This document shows, piece after piece, positions 37,346 to 51,900 of a DNA stretch of 64,000 nt. Below the pieces are notes generated by a model. The model searched no databases. It saw only the letters and a program-made list of their open reading frames with translations, and had not been told where the DNA came from. Each line of letters opens with the position of its first letter. The stretch's first letter is position 1. The position numbers were made by a program, and so were the translations under genes. This DNA is from Colius striatus (taxonomy: Eukaryota; Chordata; Aves; Coliiformes; Coliidae): NCBI RefSeq assembly GCF_028858725.1, contig NC_084765.1, forward strand, positions 11,177,501 through 11,241,500. The letters are read 5' to 3'.

Positions 37346-37367
37346 TACCTGAGCGTCAGCTCAGGTA
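37346..37367. repeat. Perfect inverted repeat, 9-bp stem
   Basis: TACCTGAGC, loop GTCA, GCTCAGGTA. No function is known. Confidence 0.8.
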
Positions 37368-37697
37368 TGAATAATGCTCATTCACTTCTGCAGAACAAGG
37401 TGATTTCTAACAATCAGAGTTGAGTGTTCTACTAGCACACACACCCTTGAAGACAAAAATGTAGCGTACAGTTGACTATTTTGTCCAGCAGGTGTTGCTG
37501 GAGACTAAAGCACACATTAAAAGCAAGGTCAAGCTGGTGACCTAGTAAGGAGTCAAACAATGCATGACTCACCCTGCCAGTTCAACAAGGATAGGGTGAC
37601 TAAGTGTGCTTTTCATCATGAGAATCTGCAATATTACAGTCTGAAGTAATGCCATTTATGACACTGAAATTCTATTTTCAAATACGCAAGCAGTGTC

Positions 37698-37721
37698 TAC
37701 CTCCATTTCTAGGTGGAGGTA
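37698..37721. repeat. Perfect inverted repeat, 8-bp stem
   Basis: TACCTCCA, 8-nt loop, TGGAGGTA. Confidence 0.75.
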
Positions 37722-39518
37722 AAGTTTGTCTACAACTTCATGTTAAAAAAAAGTAGTAAGTTTTTCAGGTTCTACACTTACTAATACAGATCCATCCCAA
37801 CAAAACAGAACATGTTATTTAGGTCTGTGATAATGAACAACTTATACTGAGGCAGAAGGGAAGCAGGAAATCAGTGAGACTTAGAAATAAAAAAACACCC
37901 AACCAAACTAGACAAATGCTGTGTATCAATAGCTTAACAGAGAGACTAAGATGGCTTTAGTATAATTCCAGCTGGTTAACCCCAGGCAAATTCACATCAA
38001 AGAATTGCTGGGATTTTGGTACACAATCTATAAAAGTTGAACAGTTTCTAGTTATGCTACAGATTGCAACTGGTAGCTGGTAACTTCTCTTTACAGACAC
38101 TATTATTCTTAACCATTATCCAAGCAAAACTAATGGTGTTTCAACAGTAATGGCATAAATAGAATTTCATATGGCATTTGAACACATCTGACTGATTTGT
38201 TTTTCAATTTATGATTCAGTTATAACGGTTTATCTGGCAAAACAATGAAGGACCATCAATAAGTCTACAGGTAGTCCATATAAAGGTTTGATTCGTAAGA
38301 TTAACTATCCAAAAAGTGAATCAACTTTTGATACCTGAAACTCACATTAGGAAGTTGAGAAGTTAATACTTTGTTCATTTGTTTCCAACAAGAACTAGTT
38401 TTGCAGTCAAATGTAAGACAACCCATAAACAAATCATTGAGATGGAACAATTTCAGAATATTCTTTTGGAAAGCAGCACTTGTCAGTGTTACGCAGTGTC
38501 ATGTGTTTATAGGAAACTGATTTTGTAAGAATTCCAGTCCACACCACCCACTCTTTGGGCACAAGATGCAGCACAACTAAGAAAGACTAGACAGGTAGTG
38601 TTGTCCGGTAACGTATCGTTAGAAGATGGATTACAGACACAGGATTTATATCCAAAGATAGAAGACAAAAAAGCAGATGAATATCTCGAGGAGCTGGGGA
38701 TATGAAATATCTTCTCAGTTAATTTTTAGGTTATCCTTTAGGTTTCTCTTCTTCAGGAAGTCTGGTACTCCGATCTAGAAAGTTAAAGTACTATGCTACC
38801 TCTGTATTGGAAAACTAAGCTAGATAAGAGAAAATGGTTAAACGAGAGAAAAATGGTTAAACATTAAATGTAGCTATTTTGAATAACACATTTGCCACCC
38901 AACTCTAATGCTTGCCTCTTAAGTTGAGATAAAACTTTCTTCTTAAAGTGCTGAAGCTCATCTTATTATACCATGCTTCATAAAATTTCTTTGACTTCAA
39001 CAGTTTGCAAGAGGCTAATGGCTTCTTCCTCCTCCTGACAAGGTGGCTTGCTTAACTACATGCAAGTTTTCCCTAATGTTGTTTTTTGCAATAAATTTGT
39101 AAGCTACCAAAATTACTGTAAGATTGTTTGTATTAAAAAAAGGAAGACTCTTCAATGTTAGTAAAAATAGATACCACTTCTCACTCAGCAAGCATCTGAA
39201 TCGTGAATCACTGGATGCTGGGAGTATTCATGGGAAGCATTAACACACACTTTCCAAATTCTTCGTCTCTTCCCACTGGCCACTGTTGGGGCCAGGATTC
39301 TCAGCTTCACCATTGGCCCCAGAAAAACTGATGAAAATTTGAGGTAAAATTTCATCATTCTTACTTCTCTAATAAACTACTGGAAAACTCTGATGCTCAT
39401 TTTTAAACAGTCTCCTTGGCACACTGGAGAAAGCCAAAACATCCAAATCCACTTCAGTTGCGTAGTTTAGGCTGGGTATCCCCTCTGTGGCAGATAAAAA
39501 AACCTGTGACTGTCAGTG

Positions 39519-40530
39519 GAATAGAATTACGTAATTATTTAAGGTTGGAAGAGAGCTTTTAAGATCTTTTAAGATAACCCAGCACTGCCACACTCACCAC
39601 TAAACAATCTCCCTCAGTGCCATATCTACATGGCTTTTAAATACCTCCAGGGCTGGTGACTCAGCCAGTTTCCTGGGCAGCTATTCCAGTGTTTGACAAC
39701 CTTTTTGGTGAAAAAAAAAATCCTAATCTCCAATCTAAACCTTCCCTGGAGCAATTTAAGGCCATTTCCTCTCCTCATTAGTTGGAGAAAGAGATGGATC
39801 TCCACCTCACTACAACCTCCTGTCAGGTGATAGCAGTGATGAGGTCTCCCCTGAGCCTCCACCACACTAAACACCTTCGGCTCCCTCAGTCACTCCTCAT
39901 AAAACTTGTTCTCAAGACTCTTCACCAGCTTTAGTGTCCACCTCTGGACATGCTCCGGCATTCCTGTAGTGAAAGGCCCAGAACTGAACACAGCACTCAA
40001 GGTGTGGCCTCAGCAGCACCAAGTACAAGGGGATAATCACTTCTCCTGTGAGTGCTGGCCACACTATTTCTAATATGAGTCAGGATGCCATTGGCCTTCT
40101 TTGGCCACCTGGGCACACTGCTGGTTCACGTTCAGGCAGTTGTCAACCAACACTCCCAGGTCCTTTTCCTCTGCAGCTTTCCAGCCACTCATCCCCAAGC
40201 CTGTGGCATTGCCTGGGGTTGCTGTGGCCTGAGTGCAGGACTTGGTGCTTGGTGTTGTTGAACCTCATCCACTTGGGCCTTGGTCCATCACTCCAAGCCT
40301 GTCCAGGTCCCTCCACAGAGCCTTCTGGCTCTCCAGCAGGTAACACTCCTGCCCAACTGGTGTCACTAGCAAACTTATTGAGATCATTGATAAAGATGTT
40401 AAACAGAACGCACGCCCCAACACTGAGCCCTGCGGAACACCACTGATGACTGGCCAACAACTGGATTCCCCATCACTCTCTGGGCCCAGCCACCAGCTAG
40501 TTTTATAGCCAGAGAAGGGAATACCAAGCC
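39519..40530 (-). mobile_element. Old CR1 LINE fragment (3'UTR plus ORF2)
   Basis: About 1 kb, diverged. It starts near GAATAGAATTACGTAATTATTTAAGG, a decayed tail, and reads on the minus strand through GGCAGCTATTCCAGTG and the ORF2 C-terminal region to an INDL-type RT segment near 40380. Several frameshifts and indels indicate greater age than the 36406 copy. Confidence 0.88.
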
Positions 40531-41504
40531 TACAAGGCTTGTTTGTGCAGCAGTACCAGCACTGATGTTACAAGTTTTTTAAAAAGCAGTGATGAAAGAC
40601 AGTATTTATCACAGCTATATCAAGTTTATACTGTAGCAAAGAAAAGCTTATTAAGGTTATGGATCCCTCATCAATTCATATTTATCACCGTTTAGAAGTG
40701 TGCTTTAAGACAAGTGTAATTTAGTGCAGATGAACATTAAAATGTTGCAACAAACGCAGATTTTAAGTTCTCTCACAAACAAGACCTGACTATTGTACAA
40801 AGTGAACACTTTTAAGTAGTTATTCCAGTCTATGGCTTTTTATTGATGAGAACTGGATATTCAGAAAATAGTTACCAAAACCAAGCCTCTGAATTTCACT
40901 GTCATGCATGAATAGTACTGAAACCTCTTACAGACACTTTAGTTTTCATTTGGTAATTGCAAAGTTTTATGATAGCCTGCTTTAATTCACATGGCTTCTC
41001 TGACAGTCACCTGCAACTATCAGCAACCTGAAAGCATCTCCTGAAAGCACTATAGACTAATCTAATAAGCATTTATTCATTTTATTGTATTTCTCTTCTT
41101 TATGTGAAGTAGACTACCAATGCATATTTTGCATCCATGCCACAGAACATGTTGTTCTTGTGCTCCCCAGACTACTCCAACCCCTCCCACTGTTCTTTTC
41201 CCTCTCAGCAATTCACGAGTTTTCCTCCTTACCTCAGACCAAAGTCTTTCTTCACATAGTTTCACCTACTCCATCTTCCAAATCATGGGTTCCAGTTCCA
41301 GTCTTCTGGGGATTTCTTCTTTCCAAGACACAGCTCCATTCCTGAAGCTGCAGAGACAGGCTGCTGTAGATACTAACGCACAGACTGTGCTGCTTATCTC
41401 CTAACTAACCATCAGCAAGCACGTAATCACAGTCTCACTCTCCTCAGAAGTCACAAGCATTACACAGGAGCAGGAAGCAGATCTCATCAGGACTTGCCAT
41501 GGTA
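40531..41504. other. Intergenic, downstream of WEE1
   Basis: AT-rich, with no gene or repeat recognised. Alternative distal WEE1 poly(A) signals (tttatt on the plus strand) also occur here. Confidence 0.6.
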
Positions 41505-42789
41505 TATTCCTGACTAAACATTTTATTTCCACAACTATAGAATTATGTAAGTATTAGACAATATTAAACAAACCTTTTAACTTTAATATTCAAATTCAAC
41601 ACTAGTAAGAACAAAGAGCACAAATGGGAAACATTGTTTAAACTGAAATTAACAGAGACAAGCCAGTAATTAGAACAGTTCCGTTTTTAGCAACATCTGT
41701 CAGCCAAGGTCTAAAATCAGTACAGGTTCTGATGGCCACATTCTGTTCTTGCTTTGTTGGCATCTCAGACTGCAGTTTCAGTATAGTATACTACAAGCAG
41801 GTTTAAAATTATGTACATGAACAACGAAGAACAATCTGAACACTTACACTAAACAATTATTTACAAATCCTCCAACATAAAAAAATATACAATAGCCTCA
41901 AGGACAACTGAAGAGAATATCAACATGAGAGAAAAACAACAAGAGAACCTTATTAGAAAGAATTACAAAACATCAACAGCCAAGACATTAACAATTGCAC
42001 TACACTACTACAGAGTCCAAATATTAAATTGGTGCATTATTTCACAATGCACTAGCTTTGAAAGAAAAATGCTGCCTTCACTAAAATGCAGCTTAGATTT
42101 GTTTCACGTAATTTTTTAACAAGAAGCCTATAAACACAATAATGATTGTTTTAATGCTACAGTTTACAGCAAGGACAACAAACTAAAAATAGCAGCAGTT
42201 CCACATGGCACTTAATTCCACAGGTTTCTAATCTGTGGTTTATGCAATGCCTACAAAGTGCTCCCAGTTGAATATACAAAAAAAATTCACAATAAAAGTC
42301 TACCTGACATCAGGTACACTGAGTGTAGGTGGCCTTAAAGCCTGTCTTCAAAAATTGATTCCCCTTGGCTCCAAAAAAAAAAAAGAACCAAACCAGTAAC
42401 TATCAAAGCAAGGCCCCCTCCCTCCCTCTTAAAAGATTGTTAGGGATATTACTTCTTATTACAATGCCGTAACACTACAAAGCAGCACACCACTACAGTG
42501 GTTAACCCTGGGACAAAGTAACATCTAACAGTGTAACTGAAAGGCTTAGGGATTAACAGCCAGGATCTTCTATAGACAAGATAGTAACTGAGTCCTTTAA
42601 CTCAAATGGTTAATACAGCTAATCAGCCGTATCATACAAGTAAAAACTCAGAAGCAACTCCTGGAAAACTAGTAACACTGATCAAAGACAGGACAAGAAA
42701 CCAGGAATTGAATGCTTCCTTTAGTTCCTTAGGCTTCAGTCTGGCAGAGATGCTATAGCCATCCTGAGTAGTTCTTTTAGTCTCCATAG
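41505..42789 (-). other. WEE1: WEE1 3' untranslated region (inferred extent)
   Basis: About 1.28 kb downstream of the WEE1 stop. The first canonical AATAAA on the gene strand is at 41527-41522. The extent assumes that this signal is used. Confidence 0.55.
41522..41527 (-). terminator. Candidate WEE1 polyadenylation signal AATAAA
   Basis: First exact AATAAA on the minus strand after the stop codon, about 1.26 kb downstream. An ATTAAA variant lies nearer, around 42150. Confidence 0.45.
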
Positions 42790-42940
42790 TTAGTATATAG
42801 TAAGACTAACTGAGCGGTTCATTTTCTTCCCAATGAGTCGAGATGGTCTATTTTGTGTTGTAGATCTCGTTGTCATTCTGTCAGTGAACAGTGCTCGCTC
42901 CTCGGCTGCAGCCTTTGCCATCTGTGCCTTCTTCAACTCC
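42790..42940 (-). CDS. WEE1: WEE1 coding exon 11 (C-terminus and stop)
   Basis: Completes Lys591, then 49 codons to the TAA at 42790-42792: [20 protein letters not shown] to NRSVSLTIY. The C-terminal region around the human Ser642/14-3-3 site (NRSVSL) is intact. The acceptor is ttgcag. Confidence 0.97.
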
Positions 42941-45900
42941 CTGCAAGACAGTGAGAGGCTCACACGCAACTGTATCAGGAAGGACTACAGGAGTAGCACA
43001 GCAAGAGGGTTTCAAATGAATTACAGCAGTTAAGACCAGCGGTTAAGACCTGCCGTTAACTTAGGTCATGCCAAGACCATTATCATTCGCACTCACCCAT
43101 TTCCAACCCAGAGAACAGAAGTGGGGTGTTTGTTACTTGTCTAGATGTTCTTTTGAACAACAATGGAAGAAAGTGACAAGTTCACACAACTCAAGATTTT
43201 TTTAAATCCAGTCTTTTTTAAGTAGCTCAACAGTTCAATTACCAGAATACAGCAGGATGCTGTTTACTTTCTAGTACAAGAGGTATGATAATTCACTGAA
43301 GAGCTAATGACTGAGGTTTGCCCAGATGAAGCATTCAGCCACAAGGGAACTTCTGTGGAAGACTCAGACAGACACATACTTAAATGAACACAGATGGATG
43401 TAACTGGCAACAGACAGCTCAGGAAGCATCCTCTTCCTTATGGATACCCACATCAAAGGCCTATCACCTTTTTTTTTTTTTTTTTTGCCTAAAAAAAATT
43501 GGAGCCTAAAACTGCACAGCTGAGTCACTGAAGGTAGCACAGGCCATTGTTCTTGTGCAACGTTCTGTCAAATACTCTGTTTCAGAGAGTTACCAGTGCT
43601 CAGTCTGAGGACCAAGGATAAAACTTTGAAATAGAATCATACAATGGTAGGAGTTGGAATAGTCTGACTAAAGAGCAAAGTTATTTTTATCAAGGGTTTT
43701 CTCACACACCAGTTTTCCTTCCCTTAAATGCTGACACGGTAAGGATTCCCTCCATACCCTTTTCCTTCCCCTACCCTAAATTAGTCCTCAAATAATTTTC
43801 TCTACTCTAAGAACTAGTAATCTCACTTCACATCTGGACTCCAAAGTAAGATCAAATTTTACAAGCTTGCTGCATATTGGTGCGGGTGTATTTAGTTCTA
43901 AGTCACATGTTTAATAAGCTGTTCCCATTCTTATAAGCCAAAGTATTATTCATTAATACCCACGCCCCACCTAATCCTCCCCACATTATCACTCTGTCAG
44001 TTCACTGCAAGAGAATGCAATCAATTTTTAGTCATCTTCCCCCAAGATTGAACATCTGTCAGACACACATGTGCACACCTATCCACCACACCATTACTGG
44101 GAAATGACGTTTTACAGTGTACTTCCATTCTTCCCCTAGAAGTCTAATCTTGACTTCTTTCTACCTTTCAAGAAGGTGACACAGTAGAAAAGCTGAGTTT
44201 TCTTAAAAGGATTCCTTTTCACTGATGATAACTTACATATATGGGTGGCATCTTAAATGGGTGAAATGCAGGAGAACGGTAAAAAACTACAATGAAGCCA
44301 AAAAATCCTACCTGCATTATTTTATGTAACACTATCCCACACAATGTTAAAAACTACTGTGGATAAGTGTTGTCTCTAAATCATTCTTGGATTTACAGTT
44401 ATAAGAATGTACCCTACTTGTTGCCAGGCCAGAAGTAGTCTTTGCCAACTTCCCACCTACATGACACAAAAATGTTGTCTTTATACATGCAAACAAGTTA
44501 CTTCAGCAAATCTGTCCTTGAATAACCTGCACGAAGTGTCAAATTATTCTTTCTGCCACGTAATTCATAATAAGATGGCAAAGATAACCACCTAAGCTGG
44601 CAAGTCTGGCTACAATACACACTGTAGCAATGGCAAGATAAGAAGAGCAATGGAGAGGATCCAAATGTGGAGTTAACATCTTCATTCAAAACAAGTCAGT
44701 CAGAAAGTACTCAAGTGTTCTACATTCCCTCATAAAAGCTTACCTATAAAGCATAACATGTGCAACATTAACTACAGGGAAAGATTTGTATGATTGCTTC
44801 TTAAAATACTGTTTCTCTGAAACTATGGCAGAAGACAGGCTTTCCTAAAGGGAATCTCTGAATTAAAGTTTTAATTCAAAGTTGAGTGTTTGAGCAAGGG
44901 GTATGACAAGGTGACCTCCCAACACAAATGATTCTCTAGTAACCTAATGGAACCACAACATACAAGTCAAATTAGCCCCAAAACATTCCTGAGGTGACAT
45001 TTAAGTGCAAAATGGCTCATTTAAGCCATGTCTTCCAACATGTTTCAATATACAGATGACTCAGGAAAATATCTGCTCAAATAATGTAGATGTGACAACT
45101 ATACACGTCACAAAAGTATGCATTATGTGTGAAACGTGTTTAAAGAACTGTAATGTTTTGTATGCCTTGAATATCACAATAGTGTAGCTGAGATTCCTTT
45201 AAAGTACTAAGTCCCTTAAAAATTCCCAAGAAGTTTCTTCTATGGAGAAAGTTCCTTTTAAACTCAACTTTGTACTTACAGGCATGTACATGCACACGAA
45301 TTTGTAGACCTCACGCAGAAACAAGGACAGTCTTGCTTTACCATCACTTTACTACCATATGAAAACCCGTTAGAAATTAAGGACCCCAAGGAACTACCTA
45401 CTTCTGCAAGAGCGAGTTTTTGAATTTTTCAGCATTCAGTTCTATCCGGAGTTGCTCTGCACTCTTCTTTGCAGCAGAGAGAAGCACTGAATGCTTGACT
45501 AGTGCCACAGCTGAAGGCCTTTTCTCTGGATCGGGATTAATCATAACCTTGGGGGGAAACAAAAAAAACCAAACAAGGCATTCTAGTTAACGCCGGTAAT
45601 AACAGTCAGTTACACTAATCAGTGAGCCACTAGTACAAGAGTTCTTACTTTTAGTAAGTCTAGTAATTCTTGAGAAAGCACTTGTGGTATTCTAGGTAGT
45701 TTTCCTTGTCGAATTTCATGCCATTGGTCCCCATTAGTTGGAAGTGGTTCAGCCCCAGCAGCACAGACAACAGTCAGAGCAAGAGCAAAAATATCTGCTT
45801 TTGGCAAATGAGTGTAGTTCTTTAAAAACAAAGAAAAAGACATTTACTACACATACCATCCAGTGTAAGAATAAATCTAACAGATAGCTAAACTATTCGG

Positions 45901-48900
45901 TACTGAACACATCCATGATGTTACATTCCCCATTAAGTACTACCAGTGTTTGAGGGGTATCACTTAGGAAGCTTTTCCTCTGGCAAGGAGGCAGCAGACA
46001 GCAACTGATCACTCTTAACAAACACAGCACGCAGATCCAACACCACAACTTTCCACCAATAAAACAGTTACCTCTTGTAGGACTTCATTTGCAAGAAAAC
46101 GGCTATCACCTTCTTCCACTTGTGGACTAGATACTCGAGTTACATGACCAAGGTCACCTGCAAAAAGAAAAGTAAGTTATTTTTCAGAAGACAAATAAAC
46201 AACGTAATTCTTTTGAGCACAAGTATGCTGCTTCTCACCTATTTTAAATATGACTCTATCAGATGACCAGTCATCATCATCACCTTCTTCTGAAGTTGTA
46301 GTTGGGACTGACGTCCTAGATATGAAAATATTACCTGAAAGACAGGAGGACTGTTACAAAAGCCCCATTTCTCTCTAATTTCTACTTCATCCAGTTTTGC
46401 TACACTTTGCTTTAGCCACACAGAAGTTTAAGTACACATACCCAGCTTGCATAGAGAGGAACTATATCTTAACTTGCTCCAGCCCCTCTGTTGGGAGGGG
46501 AGCCAAATGTTATGCAAGTCAAGTCAATTACACAAAAAGGACCCAAGATAAACTCAACAACGGTTAATGTTTGCTAGCCAATTTTATAACTGACATCTCT
46601 ATCCTGCTATTTAGAAATCAGAGAAGAATTTACAGTTAGTAAGGCGTGGCTAACTGCCCATTTTTTAACAGCAGATTTCATTAACTGAGGAAGTTGTCAA
46701 CAGAGAGTAAAGCAGTTTACAAACTTACTAGGTTTGATATCCATGTGTACCAGTGACATTGAATGAATGTACTTTAAGCCTCGGGCCACCTGAAGTAGTA
46801 GGTCCTTCAGTTCTGGTTCCGTAAAATAACGCATATTCCTGTAATTTTCACTTATGGCATCTGCTAAACTGCCACCTAATACAACATTGAAGAAAACAAT
46901 TGTTTATTTCACGTCAAACAGTTTAGAATAATGGCAACTTGCTCCCAAAATTAATAGTGAATACTTCACCAAGAACTTGCTGTGTAAGATCTAGTGCTAT
47001 ATCCCATCCTTACAGCCAGGGAATACAATCAAATTATTTTTCTGCTGTAGTTGTGCAAATCAACACGATACCAACTGAAAGGAAAAGACCTCTCTCCCTC
47101 TTCCAATCTCTGGCAGGCTATCAATCATAGCAAAAAGCTTCAGAAATCAGGGCTACCTCCCTTTTTAAAGGAAACCCGCTGCTAATTTTCTCTATTCCAG
47201 TGTGTACTACAGAAAAAAAGAACAGTTTTGCTGCTCACAAATGCCTCATTGTACTTCCAATATTTTTTAACACTTTAGACTGTCTGCAATTTTACATAGT
47301 TTTTGCTTCCTGTATCTGATACGCCTTTTCCAGCAGAAATGAACACCAGACATTTGAGACAAGGAGGGCATGAGCTAGGTGTAGGGAAACAAGTTCCTTA
47401 CTAGTGCCAGACATTTGTAAAGATATTTGTACATCTTCAAAGATAAATCTTTTGAAAGCAAGTTCAGAACAAGGGATAAACTTTACTTACCATTGCAATA
47501 TTCATTCTGTATAAGCATATGATCATCTTCTGCCCAAGCAGAGTAGTATCTTACAACATGAGAATGCTGTCCCAGAACTGCATGTGCATAGACCTCTCTT
47601 AAAGCATTTTGCCTATTACAGTCATGAAAAATAACAGTAGACAAGAATATTATGTGGAGAAATAAATCCCATTTTAGCTTGACATAAACTTTTATAATAT
47701 CACACCCCTCTGCCACCTCAGGTTTGTAATGAAAATCTTCATACTGAGTTCTGTGGCACCTTAAGGTGGATTTGTACTGATACCCACACAGCTAAAATTA
47801 TTTACATTGTATTAGAAGGCTTTGTTGCAGGAAATTCTTGAAGGAGCTGCCTCAAGAATGCCTTCCATTGCCTACTTTCCAATGAGTAGTAGCAGCAAGC
47901 TTTGAGAAACATCAGTGCAGTTTTAGGAAAAAAAAATGATCATAAGCCAGGAGTATGACTAAACTCAGTGCTCCTAACTTCTTGTGTGTTATGTCTGGTA
48001 CACAGTTTTCAGCAACTCAAACTTGGGAGTTCTATAACTATTAGAACAGCGTGGGAAATCGCAGGTTCGTTCATAAATGCCAAGAAATACCCCAAAACTG
48101 ATGTAATCAACCTGCATGTCACTCAGCTGACAAAGACAAGGACCTAATCAGGAATCTTGCTTTCCTTTCCTATCTCAAACGATCACTGCTCCAGTTTGTT
48201 CATACAGTGTCTCCTGCCATTAATGCAAGTGAACACTATTCTTACTTTTCAGGTGAGAACAATCTGTTTCCACCCAAAATATTAGGACAAACATCTGCTG
48301 GAAGAAAGACCAAGTAGCCTTTCTTTCCCAGTACTGCACAGCATTTGGGAGGGCAGAGAGAAAGTAAAGCAACTTCAAAATTGTAGCTGTTTTACATTTA
48401 ATTCATGTATATTTATACTTTTCTCTCAAATGCTTCTCTAGACACCGATACAAACAGCCATAGTTAGAAAAAGAAGCAAGAGGTGACTTTTAATAGCAAA
48501 GAATACTCACTCATCCACTGAGCCAGCTAAGGGTTTCTTGGACCGCTTTATTGCGTAAATACAGCCATCAAGCCTCTTCACACATTTAAACACAGACCCG
48601 AATTCACCAGACCCAATCTTCTCTAACTCATGAAATTCAGTTGCATACCGTGACTTCATATTACTTTCTGTTATCGTTATCCTCTGCAAAGATTAAAAAG
48701 TAAAATACTTTAATCTGCACATACACAAACTGCCAAACTTAGCACCAAGTTCTAAAAGTGAATTACCTTAGCGGGTCTGATAGTTTCATCTTCAGGCTCT
48801 CCATCGCTCGCTTCCATGTCCTCTCCACAAGAGCTAAAATTCACAACAGTTAGTTTTGCAGAAGTAATATAGCCTCTGTAAATTTACAACCATGTCTAGC

Positions 48901-51900
48901 AGTTATTGACTTTTAAGAAACCTAATTTTCTCCTTCTACATAAGTTTAGTTTAACTAATTGAACACTTGACATTTGTAAGCACAAACTCATAAAATAAAG
49001 ACATCATGCTAATAACATCATTTGTTTCATGTTTCATACTAATATTTAATGTATTTTTTTCATCCTTCAGAAAAGGTTCTGTGCATAGCTCATTCAGCCA
49101 GGTTAAAAGACTGTAAGGCACAGCCTAGTCTATACCTCTCTGTACTCATCAAAAGATCTAGCGCTAAATATTTTTTTCCTGATGTCATCCATCTCAAAGC
49201 ATATGGTGACGGCTTAAAACTATCTGCACAGTACACAACAAAACTTTAACAGCCAAAAGTAGTTCTAAAGATATGCTTAACAAAGGAAGACACAAGTTAC
49301 TCACTCATTCCAGTGTGTTCTCTTCCTCCTACGACATTTTCCTTCAGAGTTGTGAAGGAACATGGAATCGGGAGTGAAGGGATTGATGTTCACGTGAGGT
49401 GTTTGTCTAATATCTTCTTCTTGCTTCTCTGATTTCCCAACATTCATAAACAGAGAGCCCACTCGAAGTTTGACTGAGCTGGAGCCTACCCCTTGTGCTT
49501 TAGAGAGCAAACTCTATATTTATTAAAAGAAGGGACAAAAAAAAAAAAAGACATGGCCTCAATATTGCTTTAAACACAGTCATGTCATGCTAGAAAGCCA
49601 TCACTACAACATTGTCTAATCAGAGTTAGCGAGTTGCTTAAATGAGTTGCATTTCCATCAAAAAGAATTCTAAACAATTAGGCTTTACACTCCACACATC
49701 AACAGTTAAACACCAAATGTTAAACTAATTCTTCAAAGACAGGGAAGATTATGACAGCAGTGGTTTTCTGTCTTTAATCATGTTATCTAAACTTCTCAGA
49801 CAATTCTTTGTCCGTGAAACAAACACAGATAAAACTCATGAGCCACCTGTGCTGTATCATGGCAATTTTCACATACAAGATATAGAAGTTAGATCAGACA
49901 TAGGAAATTGTCTTTGGTGACCACAAATTTAGGTGGCAAGCTACAGTGAAAAAAACAAGACTTAATATTGATGCACAGATGCCTCTTTAAAAATCACAAA
50001 AAAGTTGCTCAACAATTGACAGCACTGTTGCACTGTCAGTTCAATATCAAAACCAGATCTTGTGGGTGGCAATTTGTCAGACCAGGTGTTTTTCAGCACA
50101 TGGTGAATGATGCCTCAGCCCTTAGGTAAGGAAGTTTGCACCCAGTCTCCTACATCCTCGTGAGGATGTCAACCACTGATTTATCAGATCACGAGTAGGA
50201 CTATTACCTTATCCTAGCTAGCTCTTTCCAAATAATTGGCAGAACTAAAGCCTAAACCACCATAGGCAAAAAGGCTCATTACTTGGAAATCTCAACTGCA
50301 CTCCCCCAGGTCTGAACTAGCTGAAACCCTTTTAATCTGTGTGTCTCAGCACGCTTTTCAGTACTTCCACTGGATACCTTAACCAACTGATCCTGCAAAA
50401 TCGGGAAATAACCTCTCCAACAAAACCTGTGTGGAACTGGGGCACTTAAGAATCCCACCAAACCAGTGTTAAGATCTTGATTTTAGTGTCACAGTCCACA
50501 AGACTTTCACACACAAAGCGTCTACCCCAACTCGATAAAACTGATGATAACCCTTTACAATTTCCAAATGTGTACTGCCGATCTCCACCAGCAGAAACTT
50601 TATTTGAGATGGAAGCTGTAGAAACCTAATTAACAAGGTTGCCTTCCTTCCACCTTAAGTCATTTGTTTTCAATCTACAGTCTATAGACCCCTAGGAGAT
50701 TATCCTCAGGGATTATCCCTGGATTACTTCTAAAGGGCTATATGAAAATCAATGAAGAAAGCAAGCCTATTATCACTAGGTTTAAATTCACCATACGGTG
50801 TTTTACACAGGCGCTGAGTTCAAAAGCTTCCCAAAAGTCTGTTATTGACAGAGCTGAGTTACCTATCTCCTTAAGCTTTCAAATCTGTCTAATAGCATCA
50901 GCTTTCAAATCTGTCTAATAGCATCAGCTTCTCAGACAGCCTTTAACGCTTGATGCCAAAGTGTACAGACCCTCAACTCACAGTGGCATGTGGTACAACA
51001 GCAGAAGCACTCCAACACCACGCACCCATCTACTGACAGGCACCAGAAGCAAACTCCAGTTCGAGCCCTAACTTTCAAGTTATCATGGTACAAATGCCCA
51101 CACAACAGTCAAGTATTTCTTTTAAGAGTTTAATATTCTACTTTCACCTTTTTTAAAAATATTTCCCACAAAGTATAGCAAAAGTAGAATCTTTATATAA
51201 AAATTATATATGCAGTGTAAAAACAGGTTTAGAGATATCTAAATACGTCTCGGGGACAGCCCCGCGCCGTTCCTCTACGGGCCGGTACGCGGAGCCCGGC
51301 GGGCAGGGAGCCCCGGCGCGAGCCACGCGGGGAGGCGGCGCGTGCGCGGCCTTTAACGCGCCGCCCGGCCCGGCCCGCACGGGGACACCGGCGCCCGGAG
51401 CCGAGCGACGCCCCCCCGCGCGTTACATAACCGTAACGGACGGGCTGGGGGCCGGTCCCGGGGCACACGTCAAGCTGCCGTTGCGGGCGGGCGGGGCGGT
51501 GCAAGGGGCTCGCGGGACGGGCGGCGTCCCCGCCGGCATCCGGGCGCCCACCGGCCCCGAATGCCCGCATTCCAACCGCCAGGCGCGGCCCCTCCCAGCG
51601 CGCCGGGGGCGGGCCCGTCGCGGCCCAGCGACCTCCCACCGCCCTCAGCCGCTCGCGGTGCTCCGCGGCAGCGCGCTGCGGGGCCGGGGCGGGTGCCTCA
51701 CCTTGGGGGTGTGTGGCGTGTCGAAGAGGCGCAGCTTGCGGAAGGTCTTGTGAGGCGGGGTGCCGGGGTACTCAGGCAGCGGCGAGCTGGGCTCCTCGCT
51801 CCGTAGCCGGTAACCGCTGGCCGCGGGGTGCGGCGGGGAGCGCCCGCAGTAGCGGCGGCCCCTGTGGGTCGGCGGCGACGAGGGCGAGCCGGCCATAAAG

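Larger units (their letters stand above)
37235..39518. other. Intergenic, SWAP70-WEE1
   Basis: About 2.3 kb, AT-rich. It contains two short perfect hairpins (37346-37367 and 37698-37721). No genes or transposons are recognised. Confidence 0.7.
42941..45401 (-). other. WEE1 intron 10
   Basis: About 2.5 kb. It holds an 18-base T run (43469-43486) and a short CR1 tail remnant (43631-43660). No other feature is recognised. Confidence 0.9.

Noticed and set aside
51229-51639. 136-codon minus-strand ORF in WEE1 intron 1
   Set aside because: Lies inside the CpG island, Gly/Ala/Arg/Pro-rich, beyond a good gtgagg donor; a composition artefact.
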